A stretch of DNA of 64,000 nt from CAWKGV01 sp963849305 (GCA_963849305.1 CAWKGV010000022.1:496001-560000), one strand, 5' to 3'. Positions 44,137-52,904 are shown, counted from the stretch's first letter. Notes: generated by a model from the letters alone, not told the origin. A program made the numbers and translations.

Positions 44137-46335
44137 ATGTCTGCCATCGGTGCGAAACAGCTGAAGCTGGCCGTTTCATGGCTATCAGCTGCGGCGAAAC
44201 TGGCGGGCTACCCAGCAGCCGCGGGCGTCATCGACCTCGCGGTGAAGTCAGGCGATATCGCCGAATCCGCGCGTCCCAGCCAAGACAACGCTGTAGTGCA
44301 GGCGCTGAACCGCGTGCGCGCGGATTTGGAGGCGGGCACCCGGCAGGCGCTAGCGGCAGAGTTCGGCTTAGATTGGGAGCGCCGCCGGGACCTCGCCGCG
44401 ACGATCGAAGCGTTGCCCCACGTGCTGGACCTCTACACTCCCGACACTGACGAGATCTTCGCTGCCAATCTGGATCCTGTGCGGATCGGAGAGCTGGTGG
44501 CAGACGCGGCGGATGCTGCACACGAGGAGCTGTTTCTAAAGAGCACGGTCGGCGAGTCGATGTTGCGCAGCGTGGTCACGCAGGCCTACGCGGCGGTGCA
44601 GCGCAACAAGGATTTCGCGCTGAGCCTTGTTCTTCGCGGTCAGCAGGAGACGCTGGATCGGATCGACCGCATCGGCGAGAACACAACGGTGCTCGTCGAG
44701 AGCCAGAGACGTCTTGAGCGGCTGATGATGGATGCCGCTGGAAGCGGGTCCCCCGCGGTGCGAGCAATGGCGGAGATCCGCGATCTGTTGCGCGCTGGTA
44801 ACCCGGAGATCGACGAGGTCGCGGCCGAGAACCTGCCCGACTTGGTCAAGCGGATCATTCAGGATTTGCAGAAGCCGGCGGCCAAGGCCGAGGATTTTAC
44901 TGGTGCGGTGAAGCGGGCGCTCACGGAAGCGCAGGCGCGCGCGGCCGATCTCGCCTTTGCCGAGGCGGCCCATATCTTGGACGTTGCGCTAGCGCAGGCC
45001 GAAGCCGAGGACCGAGACCGTGCTCGTAGTCGCGCGGCGTTACTGGCCGAGCGCGGCCGCATTGCCCGGCTACAACTGCGTTATCGAGAGGCGGCTGTGT
45101 TTTACACGCAGGCTGCTGAGGCGGTGTCCTTCGATGCTGCAGAGGCATGGCGCCATACACTGGAAGCAGCCAGCGCGTTCCATGCTCAGGGCGAGGAGTT
45201 CGGCGATAACGAAGCGTTGAGTGACGCGATCAGGTTGTATCAGTCGGCCTCAGGTTTGGTGCCGCGCGAGCGCGTGCCGCTCGACTGGGCAATGACGCAG
45301 AACAACCTCGGCGCCGCGCTTTCGACGCTTGGCGAGCGAGAAGCGGGGACGGCGCGGCTGGAGGAGGCGGTGACCGCTTATCGGGACGCGCTCAAGGAAT
45401 ACACGCGCGAGCGCGTGCCGCTCGACTGGGCAACGACGCAGAACAACCTCGGCGCCGCGCTTTCGACGCTTGGCGAGCGGGAAGCGGGGATGGTGCGGCT
45501 GGAGGAGGCGGTGACCGCCTATCGGGACGCGCTCAAGGAACGGACGCGCGAGCGCGTGCCGCTCAACTGGGCAACGACGCAGAACAACCTCGGCAACGCG
45601 CTTTTGAGGCTTGGCGAGCGGGAAGCGGGGACGGCGCGGCTGGAGGAGGCGGTGACCGCCTATCGGGACGCGCTCAACGAACGGACGCGCGAGCGCGTGC
45701 CGCTCGACTGGGCAACGACGCAGAACAACCTCGGCGCCGCGCTTCGGGCGCTTGGCGAGCGGGAAGCGGGGACGGCGCGGCTGGAGGAGGCGGTGACCGC
45801 TTATCGGGACGCGCTCAAGGAATACACGCGCGAGCGCGTGCCGCTCGACTGGGCAATGACGCAGAACAACCTCGGCGCCGCGCTTTTGAGGCTTGGCGAG
45901 CGGGAAGCGGGGACGGCGCGGCTGGAGGAGGCGGTGACCGCCTATCGGGACGCGCTCAACGAACGGACGCGCGAGCGCGTGCCGCTCGACTGGGCAACGA
46001 CGCAGAACAACCTCGGCAACGCGCTTTTGAGGCTTGGCGAGCGGGAAGCGGGGACGGCGCGGCTGGAGGAGGCGGTGACCGCTTATCGGGACGCGCTCAA
46101 GGAATACACGCGCGAGCGCGTGCCGCTCGACTGGGCAATGACGCAGAACAACCTCGGCAACGCGCTTTCGACGCTTGGCGAGCGGGAAGCGGGGATGGTG
46201 CGGCTGGAGGAGGCGGTGGCCGCTTATGATGCTGCACTTGCCGTCTTCGTCTCCGCAAGCTCGAATCACTATGCCCAGGTCTGTCGCGCCAACCGAGAAA
46301 GGGTGGTTACGATGCTTGCCCAAAGGAAAAGCTAG
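44137..46335 (+). CDS. TPR protein with seven near-identical 47-residue repeats
   Basis: 732 residues, no signal peptide. Residues 1-375 are a helical N-terminal region (AKQLKLAVSWLSAAAKLAGYPAAAGV... through EAAHILDVALAQAEAEDRDRARS) without a visible nucleotide-binding motif. From about residue 378, seven units start ERVPLDWA(M/T)TQNNLG and are almost identical over 47 residues; the DNA unit is 141 bp (45268-46254). This is the TPR/NB-ARC-associated repeat type that forms a superhelical protein-binding surface. Near-identity means recent amplification. It is followed by a hairpin and an IS3 element. Partner and function unknown. Confidence 0.85.
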   Translation: MSAIGAKQLKLAVSWLSAAAKLAGYPAAAGVIDLAVKSGDIAESARPSQDNAVVQALNRVRADLEAGTRQALAAEFGLDWERRRDLAATIEALPHVLDLYTPDTDEIFAANLDPVRIGELVADAADAAHEELFLKSTVGESMLRSVVTQAYAAVQRNKDFALSLVLRGQQETLDRIDRIGENTTVLVESQRRLERLMMDAAGSGSPAVRAMAEIRDLLRAGNPEIDEVAAENLPDLVKRIIQDLQKPAAKAEDFTGAVKRALTEAQARAADLAFAEAAHILDVALAQAEAEDRDRARSRAALLAERGRIARLQLRYREAAVFYTQAAEAVSFDAAEAWRHTLEAASAFHAQGEEFGDNEALSDAIRLYQSASGLVPRERVPLDWAMTQNNLGAALSTLGEREAGTARLEEAVTAYRDALKEYTRERVPLDWATTQNNLGAALSTLGEREAGMVRLEEAVTAYRDALKERTRERVPLNWATTQNNLGNALLRLGEREAGTARLEEAVTAYRDALNERTRERVPLDWATTQNNLGAALRALGEREAGTARLEEAVTAYRDALKEYTRERVPLDWAMTQNNLGAALLRLGEREAGTARLEEAVTAYRDALNERTRERVPLDWATTQNNLGNALLRLGEREAGTARLEEAVTAYRDALKEYTRERVPLDWAMTQNNLGNALSTLGEREAGMVRLEEAVAAYDAALAVFVSASSNHYAQVCRANRERVVTMLAQRKS
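45268..46254 (+). repeat. Seven tandem 141-bp coding repeats
   Basis: Units begin at about 45268, 45409, 45550, 45691, 45832, 45973 and 46114. They differ mainly in two or three codons per unit (AMTQ/ATTQ, GAAL/GNAL, STL/LRL/RAL, KEYTR/KERTR/NERTR). Variants recur in a mosaic, pointing to unequal exchange or gene conversion between units. Confidence 0.92.
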
Positions 46336-46355
46336 TCTCAGTCTCAACTGAGACT
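46334..46355 (+). terminator. Perfect hairpin at the end of the TPR gene
   Basis: AGTCTCAGT-CTCA-ACTGAGACT: a 9-bp stem with a 4-nt loop that overlaps the last base of the TAG stop region. It is followed by GTATAAAAA rather than a T tract, so it may be an imperfect or bidirectional terminator. Confidence 0.5.
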
Positions 46356-46572
46356 GTATAAAAATGCATTCCAAAACGGGAAAGGAAATCGCCTCCCCAC
46401 GAAGCTCACGTTTGGGATGGACCTCTATGCAATTCTGAAAAAATTACATATATCACTAATATTGCTGAACTTGGTCATGCATGCCAGTGGAACGAAACTC
46501 GGTTCCAATGAAGCCGCCCCGTGCCCATCGCGCACGCCGCATCAGGGAATGCTGCCGAACAGTTAACGGACT

Positions 46573-46611
46573 GTGTACACAAGCGGGCTGGCGAGGCGGC
46601 ATCGTGTACAC
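46573..46611. promoter_or_regulatory. Pair of GTGTACAC palindromes left of the IS3 element
   Basis: GTGTACAC occurs at 46573-46580 and 46604-46611, 31 bp apart. The same octamer occurs twice on the other side of the IS. Octamers like this are common operators for GntR-type repressors. They may be a regulatory region split by the insertion. Confidence 0.4.
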
Positions 46612-46808
46612 CGCGACCACTGGACTGCACCCTTCGTCTGAGACAGGCAAATTGGGTACACTGGTCGTTGCCCGTCAGTTGCGTGACCCCTTCTCGTCCC
46701 TGAATCCGATCCCGAGCCCAGCTTCGCCGGCCGGGCGGGGTCAAGCCTCGCGCAGCGACCGCCGCAGGTGGCTTGGGCTTGACGCCGTCCCCGCCGACGC
46801 AAGCACAA

Positions 46809-47711
46809 TCAAGCATCGGATGGGGCCTGCGCAGCAATGGCCGCCAGCGGCAACGACGTGCGCCCTGGCATTCGGGCTTCGAACCGCTCCGGTGGCCAGT
46901 AGCCGAGAGCCGAATGCAGGCGCTGGCGATTGTAGGTGGTCTCCAGGAACGCCCCGATCGACGCCCGTGCCGCCGCGAGGTCGCGGTAGCTGCGCCCATC
47001 CACCTCCTCGCGCTTCAGCGTCCGCATGAAGCTCTCCGCCACCGCGTTGTCCCACGGCCGGCCAACCCGGCTCATGCTGGGCACGATGCCGGCCCGCAAC
47101 AGCCGCGCGGCGTAGTCCTCGCACGCATACTGGATGCCGCGATCCGAATGGTGCACCAGCACCCCCGGCACCACCGCGCGGGTGCGCAGCGCCATCTCCA
47201 GCGCCGCGAGTGCCAGGCTGGCCTGCAAATGCTCCGCCAGCGCCCAGCCGATCACCTTGCGACTGAACGCATCCAGCAGCACCGCCAGGTAGACGAAGGC
47301 CTCCTGCAGGCGCACGTAGGTGATGTCGGCGACCCACAGCTGGTTGACCGCGGTCGGCCGCAAACCCGTCGCCAGGTTGGCAAAGAACCGCCAGTGATGG
47401 CGGCTGTCCGTGGTCAGCGCCACGAAGCGCCGCCGCGGCAGGCAGAGCAGGTTGTCCTCCCGCATCAGCCGCAGCACTCGCTTCTGGTTCACCGCCCAGC
47501 CGGCGCGCCGCAGCAGCACCGCGATCCGCCGGTGGCCGTAGTGGCGGTGCGCGAGCCGCAAGAGTTGGATCTGGTGGCGCAGCTCGGTCGCTTCCTGCAG
47601 CGGCGCAGAGGCTTGCCAGGCACGGTAGTATCCGGCCCGGCTGACCCCGGCCAGCCCGCACAGCCGCTCGATCCCAAGATCGCCTTGCAACTGCACCTGC
47701 GCGCGGATCAC
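46809..47711 (-). CDS. IS3-family transposase OrfB (DDE integrase domain)
   Basis: 300 residues with an HTH_21-like segment (YYRAWQAS) followed by HYGHRRIAVLLRRAGWAVNQKRVLRLMRE. The rve catalytic core follows: VADITYVR (first Asp), VHHSDRGIQYACEDYAARL (second Asp), and AVAESFMRTLKREEVDG (Glu). It overlaps orfA by 4 nt (ATGA), suggesting translational coupling or frameshifting to a fusion. All catalytic residues appear present, so it may be active. Confidence 0.95.
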   Translation of the reverse strand: MIRAQVQLQGDLGIERLCGLAGVSRAGYYRAWQASAPLQEATELRHQIQLLRLAHRHYGHRRIAVLLRRAGWAVNQKRVLRLMREDNLLCLPRRRFVALTTDSRHHWRFFANLATGLRPTAVNQLWVADITYVRLQEAFVYLAVLLDAFSRKVIGWALAEHLQASLALAALEMALRTRAVVPGVLVHHSDRGIQYACEDYAARLLRAGIVPSMSRVGRPWDNAVAESFMRTLKREEVDGRSYRDLAAARASIGAFLETTYNRQRLHSALGYWPPERFEARMPGRTSLPLAAIAAQAPSDA

Positions 47712-48082
47712 CGCGTAGATGCCGTCTCGCCAGGCCCGCCGTTCGACCGGCGTGGTGCCCCGACACGCTGCAAGGCCGCACGAAAAAAATCCAGTTCCAG
47801 CGCCTGCTGGCCGATCTTGCGCTCCAGCGCGGCGATCCGCTCCCGCGGATCCGGCTCGCGCGCCGCCGCCGCCGCTGCCGCCGCCACCGCCGCCCGAGGC
47901 CGCTGTCCGCGCCCCCGCCGCGCCGCCGCGCCCTGGCTCAGGTACCGCGATCGCCAGAGGTAAAGCGTCGCGCGTCGTAAGCCGAGCTCCCGCGCCAGCT
48001 CCTGGACCTTCGTCGCGGTCTCCATCCGCTCGCAGACCGAACGCTTGAACTCCGGCGTATAGCTTCGAACAACTCTGGACAT
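47708..48082 (-). CDS. IS3-family transposase OrfA (HTH protein)
   Basis: 124 residues. It begins MSRVVRSYTPEFKRSVCERM, a helix-turn-helix of the transposase-8 family (VQELARELGLRRATLYLWRSRYL), then an Ala-rich stretch of about 20 residues, and a leucine-zipper-like helix (RIAALERKIGQQALELDFFRAAL). The Ala tract (VAAAAAAAAREPD) is unusual for OrfA. It binds the IS ends and works with OrfB. Confidence 0.9.
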   Translation of the reverse strand: MSRVVRSYTPEFKRSVCERMETATKVQELARELGLRRATLYLWRSRYLSQGAAARRGRGQRPRAAVAAAAAAAAREPDPRERIAALERKIGQQALELDFFRAALQRVGAPRRSNGGPGETASTR

Positions 48083-48150
48083 CTGTTCTCCTTTCAGAAC
48101 AGTGTCCCTATTTACCGTGTCTCATTCTAGGGGTGCATTCCAGCGCCATT

Positions 48151-48201
48151 GTGTACACCGCAGGCGTGACGACCAAGGCCGCGCGCCGGCGATGTGTACA
48201 C
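48151..48201 (+). promoter_or_regulatory. Two GTGTACAC palindromes upstream of the SDR/amidase operon
   Basis: GTGTACACCG at 48151-48160 and GTGTACACCGCGAC at 48194-48207, 43 bp apart, about 100-140 nt before the SDR start. They match the pair on the other side of the IS. They are well placed as operators for a GntR-like repressor of the SDR-amidase-HpaB genes; no regulator gene is present in this cluster. Confidence 0.5.
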
Positions 48202-48294
48202 CGCGACTGGTCCCCGATTGCGCCCGGCCAAGCGCAAGGCTTGCGATCCCCGCTCGCCGAGACTCTGATACGCCGCCAGCAAATGGAGGCCAGC

Positions 48295-49029
48295 ATGGCG
48301 GGACGGTTCGAAGGGCGGCGCGCGGTGGTCACGGGCGGCGTGTCGGGCATCGGGGCGGGTATCGTGGCGCGGCTGAAGGGCGAGGGCGCGCGGCTCAGCG
48401 TCTGGGATCGCGACGCCGCTGCGCTCGAACGGCTGAACTCCGAGGGCGCGCATTGTGTCACCCTGGACGTCACCGATGCCGCCGCCGTGCAGCGCGCGGC
48501 CGATGCGACCGCCGCCGCTCTCGGCGGCATCGATATCCTGATCGCCTCTGCCGGCATCACCGGCCCGAACGGGCCGGTCTGGGAGTATCCGCTGGCCGAA
48601 TGGGACCGCGTGGTCGCGGTCAATCTCAATGGGGTGTTCTATACCTGTCGTGCCGTGGTGCCGCATATGCTGAACGGCGGCTATGGGCGAATCGTCAATA
48701 TCGCCTCGATCGCGGGCAAGGAGGGCAATCCGAACGCGGCGGCCTATTCCGCCTCCAAAGCCGGCGTGATCGGCTTTACCAAGTCGCTCGGCAAGGAACT
48801 GGCGAACACGGCCATCCGGGTGAACTGCGTCACCCCGGCGGCGGTGCGGACGCCGATCTTCGATCAGATGACGCAGGCGCAGATCGACTACATGCTGTCG
48901 AAGATCCCGATCGGTCGGTTCGGGCTGATCGAGGAGGTCGCCGCCCTGGTCTGCTGGCTGGCCAGCGAGGAAGCGAGCTTCTCGACCGGCGCCGTCTTCG
49001 ACGTCTCGGGCGGGCGCGCGACCTACTGA
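48295..49029 (+). CDS. Short-chain dehydrogenase/reductase
   Basis: 244 residues from ATG 48295 (GGAGG 5 nt upstream). Rossmann start VTGGVSGIGAGIVARL, NAD-binding ASAGITGPNG, the catalytic Ser (IASIAG), Tyr-Lys (AYSASKAGV) and the C-terminal SFSTGAVFDVSGGRATY. Classical SDR that oxidises or reduces an alcohol or ketone. It begins an operon with an amidase 19 nt downstream. Confidence 0.93.
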   Translation: MAGRFEGRRAVVTGGVSGIGAGIVARLKGEGARLSVWDRDAAALERLNSEGAHCVTLDVTDAAAVQRAADATAAALGGIDILIASAGITGPNGPVWEYPLAEWDRVVAVNLNGVFYTCRAVVPHMLNGGYGRIVNIASIAGKEGNPNAAAYSASKAGVIGFTKSLGKELANTAIRVNCVTPAAVRTPIFDQMTQAQIDYMLSKIPIGRFGLIEEVAALVCWLASEEASFSTGAVFDVSGGRATY

Positions 49030-49048
49030 ACGCGGCGTGGAGGCACCG

Positions 49049-50458
49049 ATGCCCGACGACGGATTGGGCTTCACGCCGGCCGTGCGGCTGGCCGAGATGA
49101 TCCGGAGGAAGGAGGTTTCGCCGGTCGAGTTGGTGCGCGCCCTGCTCGCGCGAATCGAGCGGCTGGAGCCGCGGATCAACGCCTTCGCCTTCCTCGCCGC
49201 CGATCAGGCGATGGACGACGCGCGCCGGGCCGAGGCGGCGCTGATGGGCGGGGGGCCGCTCGGGCGGCTGCACGGCGTGCCGGTGACGATCAAGGATCTC
49301 ACCATCACCAAGGACATGCCCACCCAGCAGGGCAGCCTGATCTTCGCCGGCAACCGGCCGGCCGAGGATACGCCGATGATCACGCGCCTCAAGGACGCGG
49401 GCGCGATCGTGCTCGGCAAGACCACGACCTCCGAGTTCGGCTGGAAGGGGGTTAGCGAGAGCCCGCTCACCGGCATCACCCACAACCCCTGGAAGCACGG
49501 CTACAACGCCGGCGCCTCCTCGGCCGGCGCCGGGGCCGGCGCGGCGGCGGGGTACGGGCCGCTGCATCAGGGGAGCGACGGGGCGGGCTCGATCCGGATG
49601 CCGGCGCATTTCTGCGGCGTGTTCGGGCTGAAGCCGAGCTTCGGGCGCATCCCGGCCTATCCGGTCGGTCCCGGCGATTTCACCACCCATTACGGGCCGC
49701 TGACACGCACGGTGGCCGACGCGGCGTTGTTCCTGGCGGTCACGGCGGGGCCGCACCCGCTCGATCACACCACCTGCGAAGCCGCCCCCGCCGACTATCC
49801 CGGGCGGCTGGAGGACGGCATCCGCGGCAAGCGGGTCGCCTTCAGCCCCGATCTCGGCCATGCGCGCGTCGATCCCGAGGTGGCGGCGCTGGTGCGCGCG
49901 GCGGCCGGGCGGTTCGCCGAGCTGGGTGCGGCGGTCGAGGAGGTGGCCACGCCCTGGGCGGCCGAGGGGCCGGAGTTGATCCGCTTCTTCTGGCCCGCGC
50001 ATCTGACGCGCCTCGTCCGACACCTGCCCGAATGGGAGGCGCGCATGGACCCGGGGCTGGTCGCCTGCATCCGCGAGGGCTCGCGGCATAGCCTGGAACA
50101 GTACCAGCTCATGCGCGAGCGCAAGCACGCCTACATCGCGGCGATCCATCGCTGGTTCGAGACGTGGGATTTGCTGCTCACCCCGGCCGTTTCCGTGGCC
50201 GCGTTCCCGGCGGATCGGCTGATCCCGGCGGACTGGCCGCAACACGAATGGGACTGGGTACGTTGGGCGGAATTCTCCTACCCGTTCAATCTATCCTGGA
50301 ACCCGGCGGCGAGCGTGCCGTGCGGCTTCACGGATGCGGGTTTGCCGGTCGGCTTGCAGGTCGTTGGGCGCCGGTTCGACGACCTCGGCGTGCTCCAGGC
50401 AGCGGCGGCGTTCGAGCGGATCGCGCCTTGGGCAGACCGGCGGCGGGCGCTGGAGTAG
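49049..50458 (+). CDS. Amidase-signature enzyme
   Basis: 469 residues from ATG 49049 (GGAGG upstream). VTIKDLTITKDMPT (catalytic Lys), NAGASSAGAGAGAAAGYGP and GSDGAGSIRMPAHFCG provide the Ser-cis-Ser-Lys elements, although the usual D-x-GG is D-G-A-G. This enzyme is intact, unlike the frameshifted amidase at 16612. It hydrolyses an amide or carbamate. Context with SDR and HpaB suggests an aromatic-amide pathway; inference only. Confidence 0.92.
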   Translation: MPDDGLGFTPAVRLAEMIRRKEVSPVELVRALLARIERLEPRINAFAFLAADQAMDDARRAEAALMGGGPLGRLHGVPVTIKDLTITKDMPTQQGSLIFAGNRPAEDTPMITRLKDAGAIVLGKTTTSEFGWKGVSESPLTGITHNPWKHGYNAGASSAGAGAGAAAGYGPLHQGSDGAGSIRMPAHFCGVFGLKPSFGRIPAYPVGPGDFTTHYGPLTRTVADAALFLAVTAGPHPLDHTTCEAAPADYPGRLEDGIRGKRVAFSPDLGHARVDPEVAALVRAAAGRFAELGAAVEEVATPWAAEGPELIRFFWPAHLTRLVRHLPEWEARMDPGLVACIREGSRHSLEQYQLMRERKHAYIAAIHRWFETWDLLLTPAVSVAAFPADRLIPADWPQHEWDWVRWAEFSYPFNLSWNPAASVPCGFTDAGLPVGLQVVGRRFDDLGVLQAAAAFERIAPWADRRRALE

Positions 50459-50552
50459 GGCTGGGGGCGGAGCGGGCCAACTTCCCGGTTCGCTAATTCG
50501 CGCCTAGCATCCGGCCTGCTTGCCAACCAGTCCGAAGACAGGGAAACGGCCC

Positions 50553-51326
50553 ATGCCGGACGAGCAACAAACGCGCCGGAACGATACCCCACGCGGGCTG
50601 CCCGCCGATATGGCCGACCGGCTGATCGTCGCCCTCGATGTCCCCGAGATCGCCCAGGCGAGGAAGCTGGTCAGTCGGCTCGACGGCACGGTTTCGTTCT
50701 TCAAGATCGGCTTGTGGCTGGCCTTCGCCAAGGGCGTGGACGGCCTGATCGGCGAGCTGGTGGATGCCGGCAAGAAGGTCTTCCTGGACGCCAAGATGTT
50801 CGACATCGGTCGGACCGTGCAGGAAGGGGTCGCGCGTGCCGCCGATCGCGGGGTCAGCTTCGTTACCGTGCATGGGGACGCGGAGATCATCCGGGCGGCG
50901 GTGCAGGGCAAAGGCGACAGCGAACTCAAGATATTGGCGGTCACGGTCCTGACCAGCCTCGGCGATCAGGGGCTCTGGGATTTGGGCTTTCGGCTCAATG
51001 CGAAAGACCTGGTGCATCTCAGGGTGCGAGACGCGGTGCGGTATGGGTGCGACGGCATCATCGCCGCCGCGCACGATAACCCGAACGAGCTTCGTCGCGC
51101 CGCTGCCGCCGACCAGCTGCTCGTAGTCACGCCCGGCATCCGCTCGGAGGAGGATCCGGTAGACGACCACAAACGCGCCGCGACCGCCGGCCAGGCGATA
51201 TCGGACGGGGCCGATTATCTGGTCGTGGGGCGGCCGATCATCGCCAACCCGGACCCGGCGGCGCGCGCGCGGCAAATCGTCCGCGAGATGCGGCAAGCGA
51301 ACGAGCGGCTGCGGCGAACGGGCTAA
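50553..51326 (+). CDS. pyrF: Orotidine 5'-phosphate decarboxylase
   Basis: 257 residues from ATG 50553. ADRLIVALDVPEI opens the barrel; FFKIGLWLAF and FLDAKMFDIGRTVQ provide the Asp-Lys-Asp catalytic set; LAVTVLTSL and VVTPGIR... DGADYLVVGRPI form the phosphate loop. The segment DAKMFDIGRTV differs from the common DLKFHDIPNTV. It converts OMP to UMP in pyrimidine synthesis. Its place inside a catabolic run is odd, so a second role or a recruited paralogue is possible. Confidence 0.88.
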   Translation: MPDEQQTRRNDTPRGLPADMADRLIVALDVPEIAQARKLVSRLDGTVSFFKIGLWLAFAKGVDGLIGELVDAGKKVFLDAKMFDIGRTVQEGVARAADRGVSFVTVHGDAEIIRAAVQGKGDSELKILAVTVLTSLGDQGLWDLGFRLNAKDLVHLRVRDAVRYGCDGIIAAAHDNPNELRRAAAADQLLVVTPGIRSEEDPVDDHKRAATAGQAISDGADYLVVGRPIIANPDPAARARQIVREMRQANERLRRTG

Positions 51327-51353
51327 CGGGGAACGCCAAACGGGAGGAAAACA

Positions 51354-52826
51354 ATGCCGGCGCGGACGGGGCGGGAATACCTCAGCGGCCTGCGCGCGCA
51401 GGAGCGCGAGGTGTGGCTGCGCGGGGAGCGGGTGAAGGATGTCACCGCCCAACCCGGACTGCGCAACGGCGCGCGCGCCATCGCGGCGCTTTACGACATG
51501 CAGCACGACCCCCGGCTACGCGACGAAATGATCTTCGCCTCGCCGTCCAGCCGCGAGCGCGTGGGCCTCTCGTTCATCGTCCCGCGCACCCGCGAGGAGC
51601 TGGAGCGGCGTCGGGCGATGATGCTGCACTGGGCGCGCTCGACCTGCGGCATGATGGGGCGCTCGCCCGACTTCATGAACGTGAACTTCGCGGCCTGGGC
51701 GGGCTCGGCGGCATATTTCGGCCGCGGCCGGTGCGACTTCGCCGACAATGTGCGCCGCTATCACGAGCACATCCGCGAACACGACCTGACCCTCACCCAC
51801 GCGCTGATCAACCTCCAGCGCAGCCGCACGGTCTCAGGCGTGTTCAATTTGCAGGAGGGGACGGCGCTGCGCGCGGTGCGCGAGACCGATGCCGGGATCG
51901 TGGTGCGCGGGGCGCGCGTGCTCGCCACCCTCGGGCCGCTCGCCGATGAGATCGCGGTCTATTCCCCGCGCCTCGGCCAGTACGCCGAACCGCACAGCCC
52001 GTTCGCGCTCAATTTCGCCATTCCCTGCGGCACGCCCGGATTGCGGTTCCTTTGCCGCGAGAGCTTCGACCTGGAGCGGTCGCGGTTCGACCACCCGCTC
52101 GGCTCGCGCTTCGAGGAGATGGATTGCATTGTGTTCTTCGACGACGTGTTGGTGCCGTGGGAGCGGGTGTTCCTGTACGGCGATGTCGAGAAGCTGAACG
52201 AGACAGCCGCGCGCACCCACTCCTCGGCGCATACCGCGCATCAGGGAGCGGCCAAGAACCTGGCGAAATGCGAGCTGGTGCTGGGGGTGGCGCTGCTGGT
52301 CACGGAGACGCTCGGCAACGCGCATTTGCCGCACTCGCAGGAGCGCATCGGCGAGCTGATGATGTACACCGAGCTGATGCGCGCCTGTATGCGCGCCGCC
52401 GAGGCGGATGCGGCGCTCGACGAATGGGGCGTGATGTGCCCAGCCCAATTGCCGGTTGAGACCACCCGCAACCTGTTCATGACCGCCTATCCGCGCATGG
52501 CCGAGATCATTCAGCTTCTCGGCTCCTCGAGCCTGATGATGCTTCCGAGCAGGGAGGATTTCGGCGGTCCGGTGGCGGCGGACATCGAGCAGTATCTCGC
52601 GACTGATAGTGCCACGGCATTGGAGCGGGTGCGGCTGTTTCGCCTGGCCTGGGACATCGCCGGCAGCTCGTTCGGCAGCCGGCAGGTACTATATGAACGG
52701 TTTTTCGCCAGCGACCCGCTGACCCGCGCCCGCGCGCTGGCCGCGATCTACCCCAAGGCCGAAGTGACCGAGCGAGTGCTGGCGTTCCTGGGGCGGGAGG
52801 ATGATGGGCCTTTGGCAGTGGACTAA
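51354..52826 (+). CDS. 4-hydroxyphenylacetate 3-monooxygenase (HpaB)-family flavin-dependent hydroxylase
   Basis: 490 residues with GGGAGGAAAACA before ATG 51354. The family opens TGREYLSGLRAQEREVWLRGERV; the FAD domain contains VPWERVFLYGD, and the helical C-terminal part includes NLFMTAYPRMAEIIQLLGSSSLMMLPS. It hydroxylates a phenol or related ring with FADH2 supplied by a separate reductase (HpaC), which is not encoded nearby. It lies 27 nt after pyrF. Confidence 0.9.
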   Translation: MPARTGREYLSGLRAQEREVWLRGERVKDVTAQPGLRNGARAIAALYDMQHDPRLRDEMIFASPSSRERVGLSFIVPRTREELERRRAMMLHWARSTCGMMGRSPDFMNVNFAAWAGSAAYFGRGRCDFADNVRRYHEHIREHDLTLTHALINLQRSRTVSGVFNLQEGTALRAVRETDAGIVVRGARVLATLGPLADEIAVYSPRLGQYAEPHSPFALNFAIPCGTPGLRFLCRESFDLERSRFDHPLGSRFEEMDCIVFFDDVLVPWERVFLYGDVEKLNETAARTHSSAHTAHQGAAKNLAKCELVLGVALLVTETLGNAHLPHSQERIGELMMYTELMRACMRAAEADAALDEWGVMCPAQLPVETTRNLFMTAYPRMAEIIQLLGSSSLMMLPSREDFGGPVAADIEQYLATDSATALERVRLFRLAWDIAGSSFGSRQVLYERFFASDPLTRARALAAIYPKAEVTERVLAFLGREDDGPLAVD

Positions 52827-52904
52827 CTCAGACGGAAGATTCACGCTGAGTCAATGCACTAAGAGTGCACTTTACTGCTGGCCAGCATGGGAAGTCAAGA
52901 ATAG

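Larger units (their letters stand above)
46621..48142 (-). mobile_element. IS3-family insertion sequence, complete-looking
   Basis: 1522 bp. Left end TGGACTGCACCC at 46621; right end, complemented, TGGAATGCACCC ending at 48142 (11 of 12 match). Similarity continues inward through TGAGACA, AAAT(T/A)GGG and ACACTG. Both genes lie inside on the minus strand: orfA (47708-48082) and orfB (46809-47711). Three-base flanks (CAC, GCG) do not match, so no target duplication is evident. Confidence 0.8.

Noticed and set aside
45250..46374. Repetitive antisense frame over the TPR array, and regular spacing that could suggest CRISPR
   Set aside because: The 141-bp periodicity comes from in-frame TPR codons; there are no unique spacers between short palindromic repeats.
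46601..48160. GTGTACAC as the true terminal repeat of the IS3 element
   Set aside because: It gives no target duplication, and extra copies lie further out on both sides. The TGGA(C/A)TGCACCC ends give the better terminal match, so the octamers are listed separately.
48830..50245. 471-codon antisense frame over the SDR and amidase genes
   Set aside because: Covers complete SDR and amidase signatures on the plus strand; shadow.
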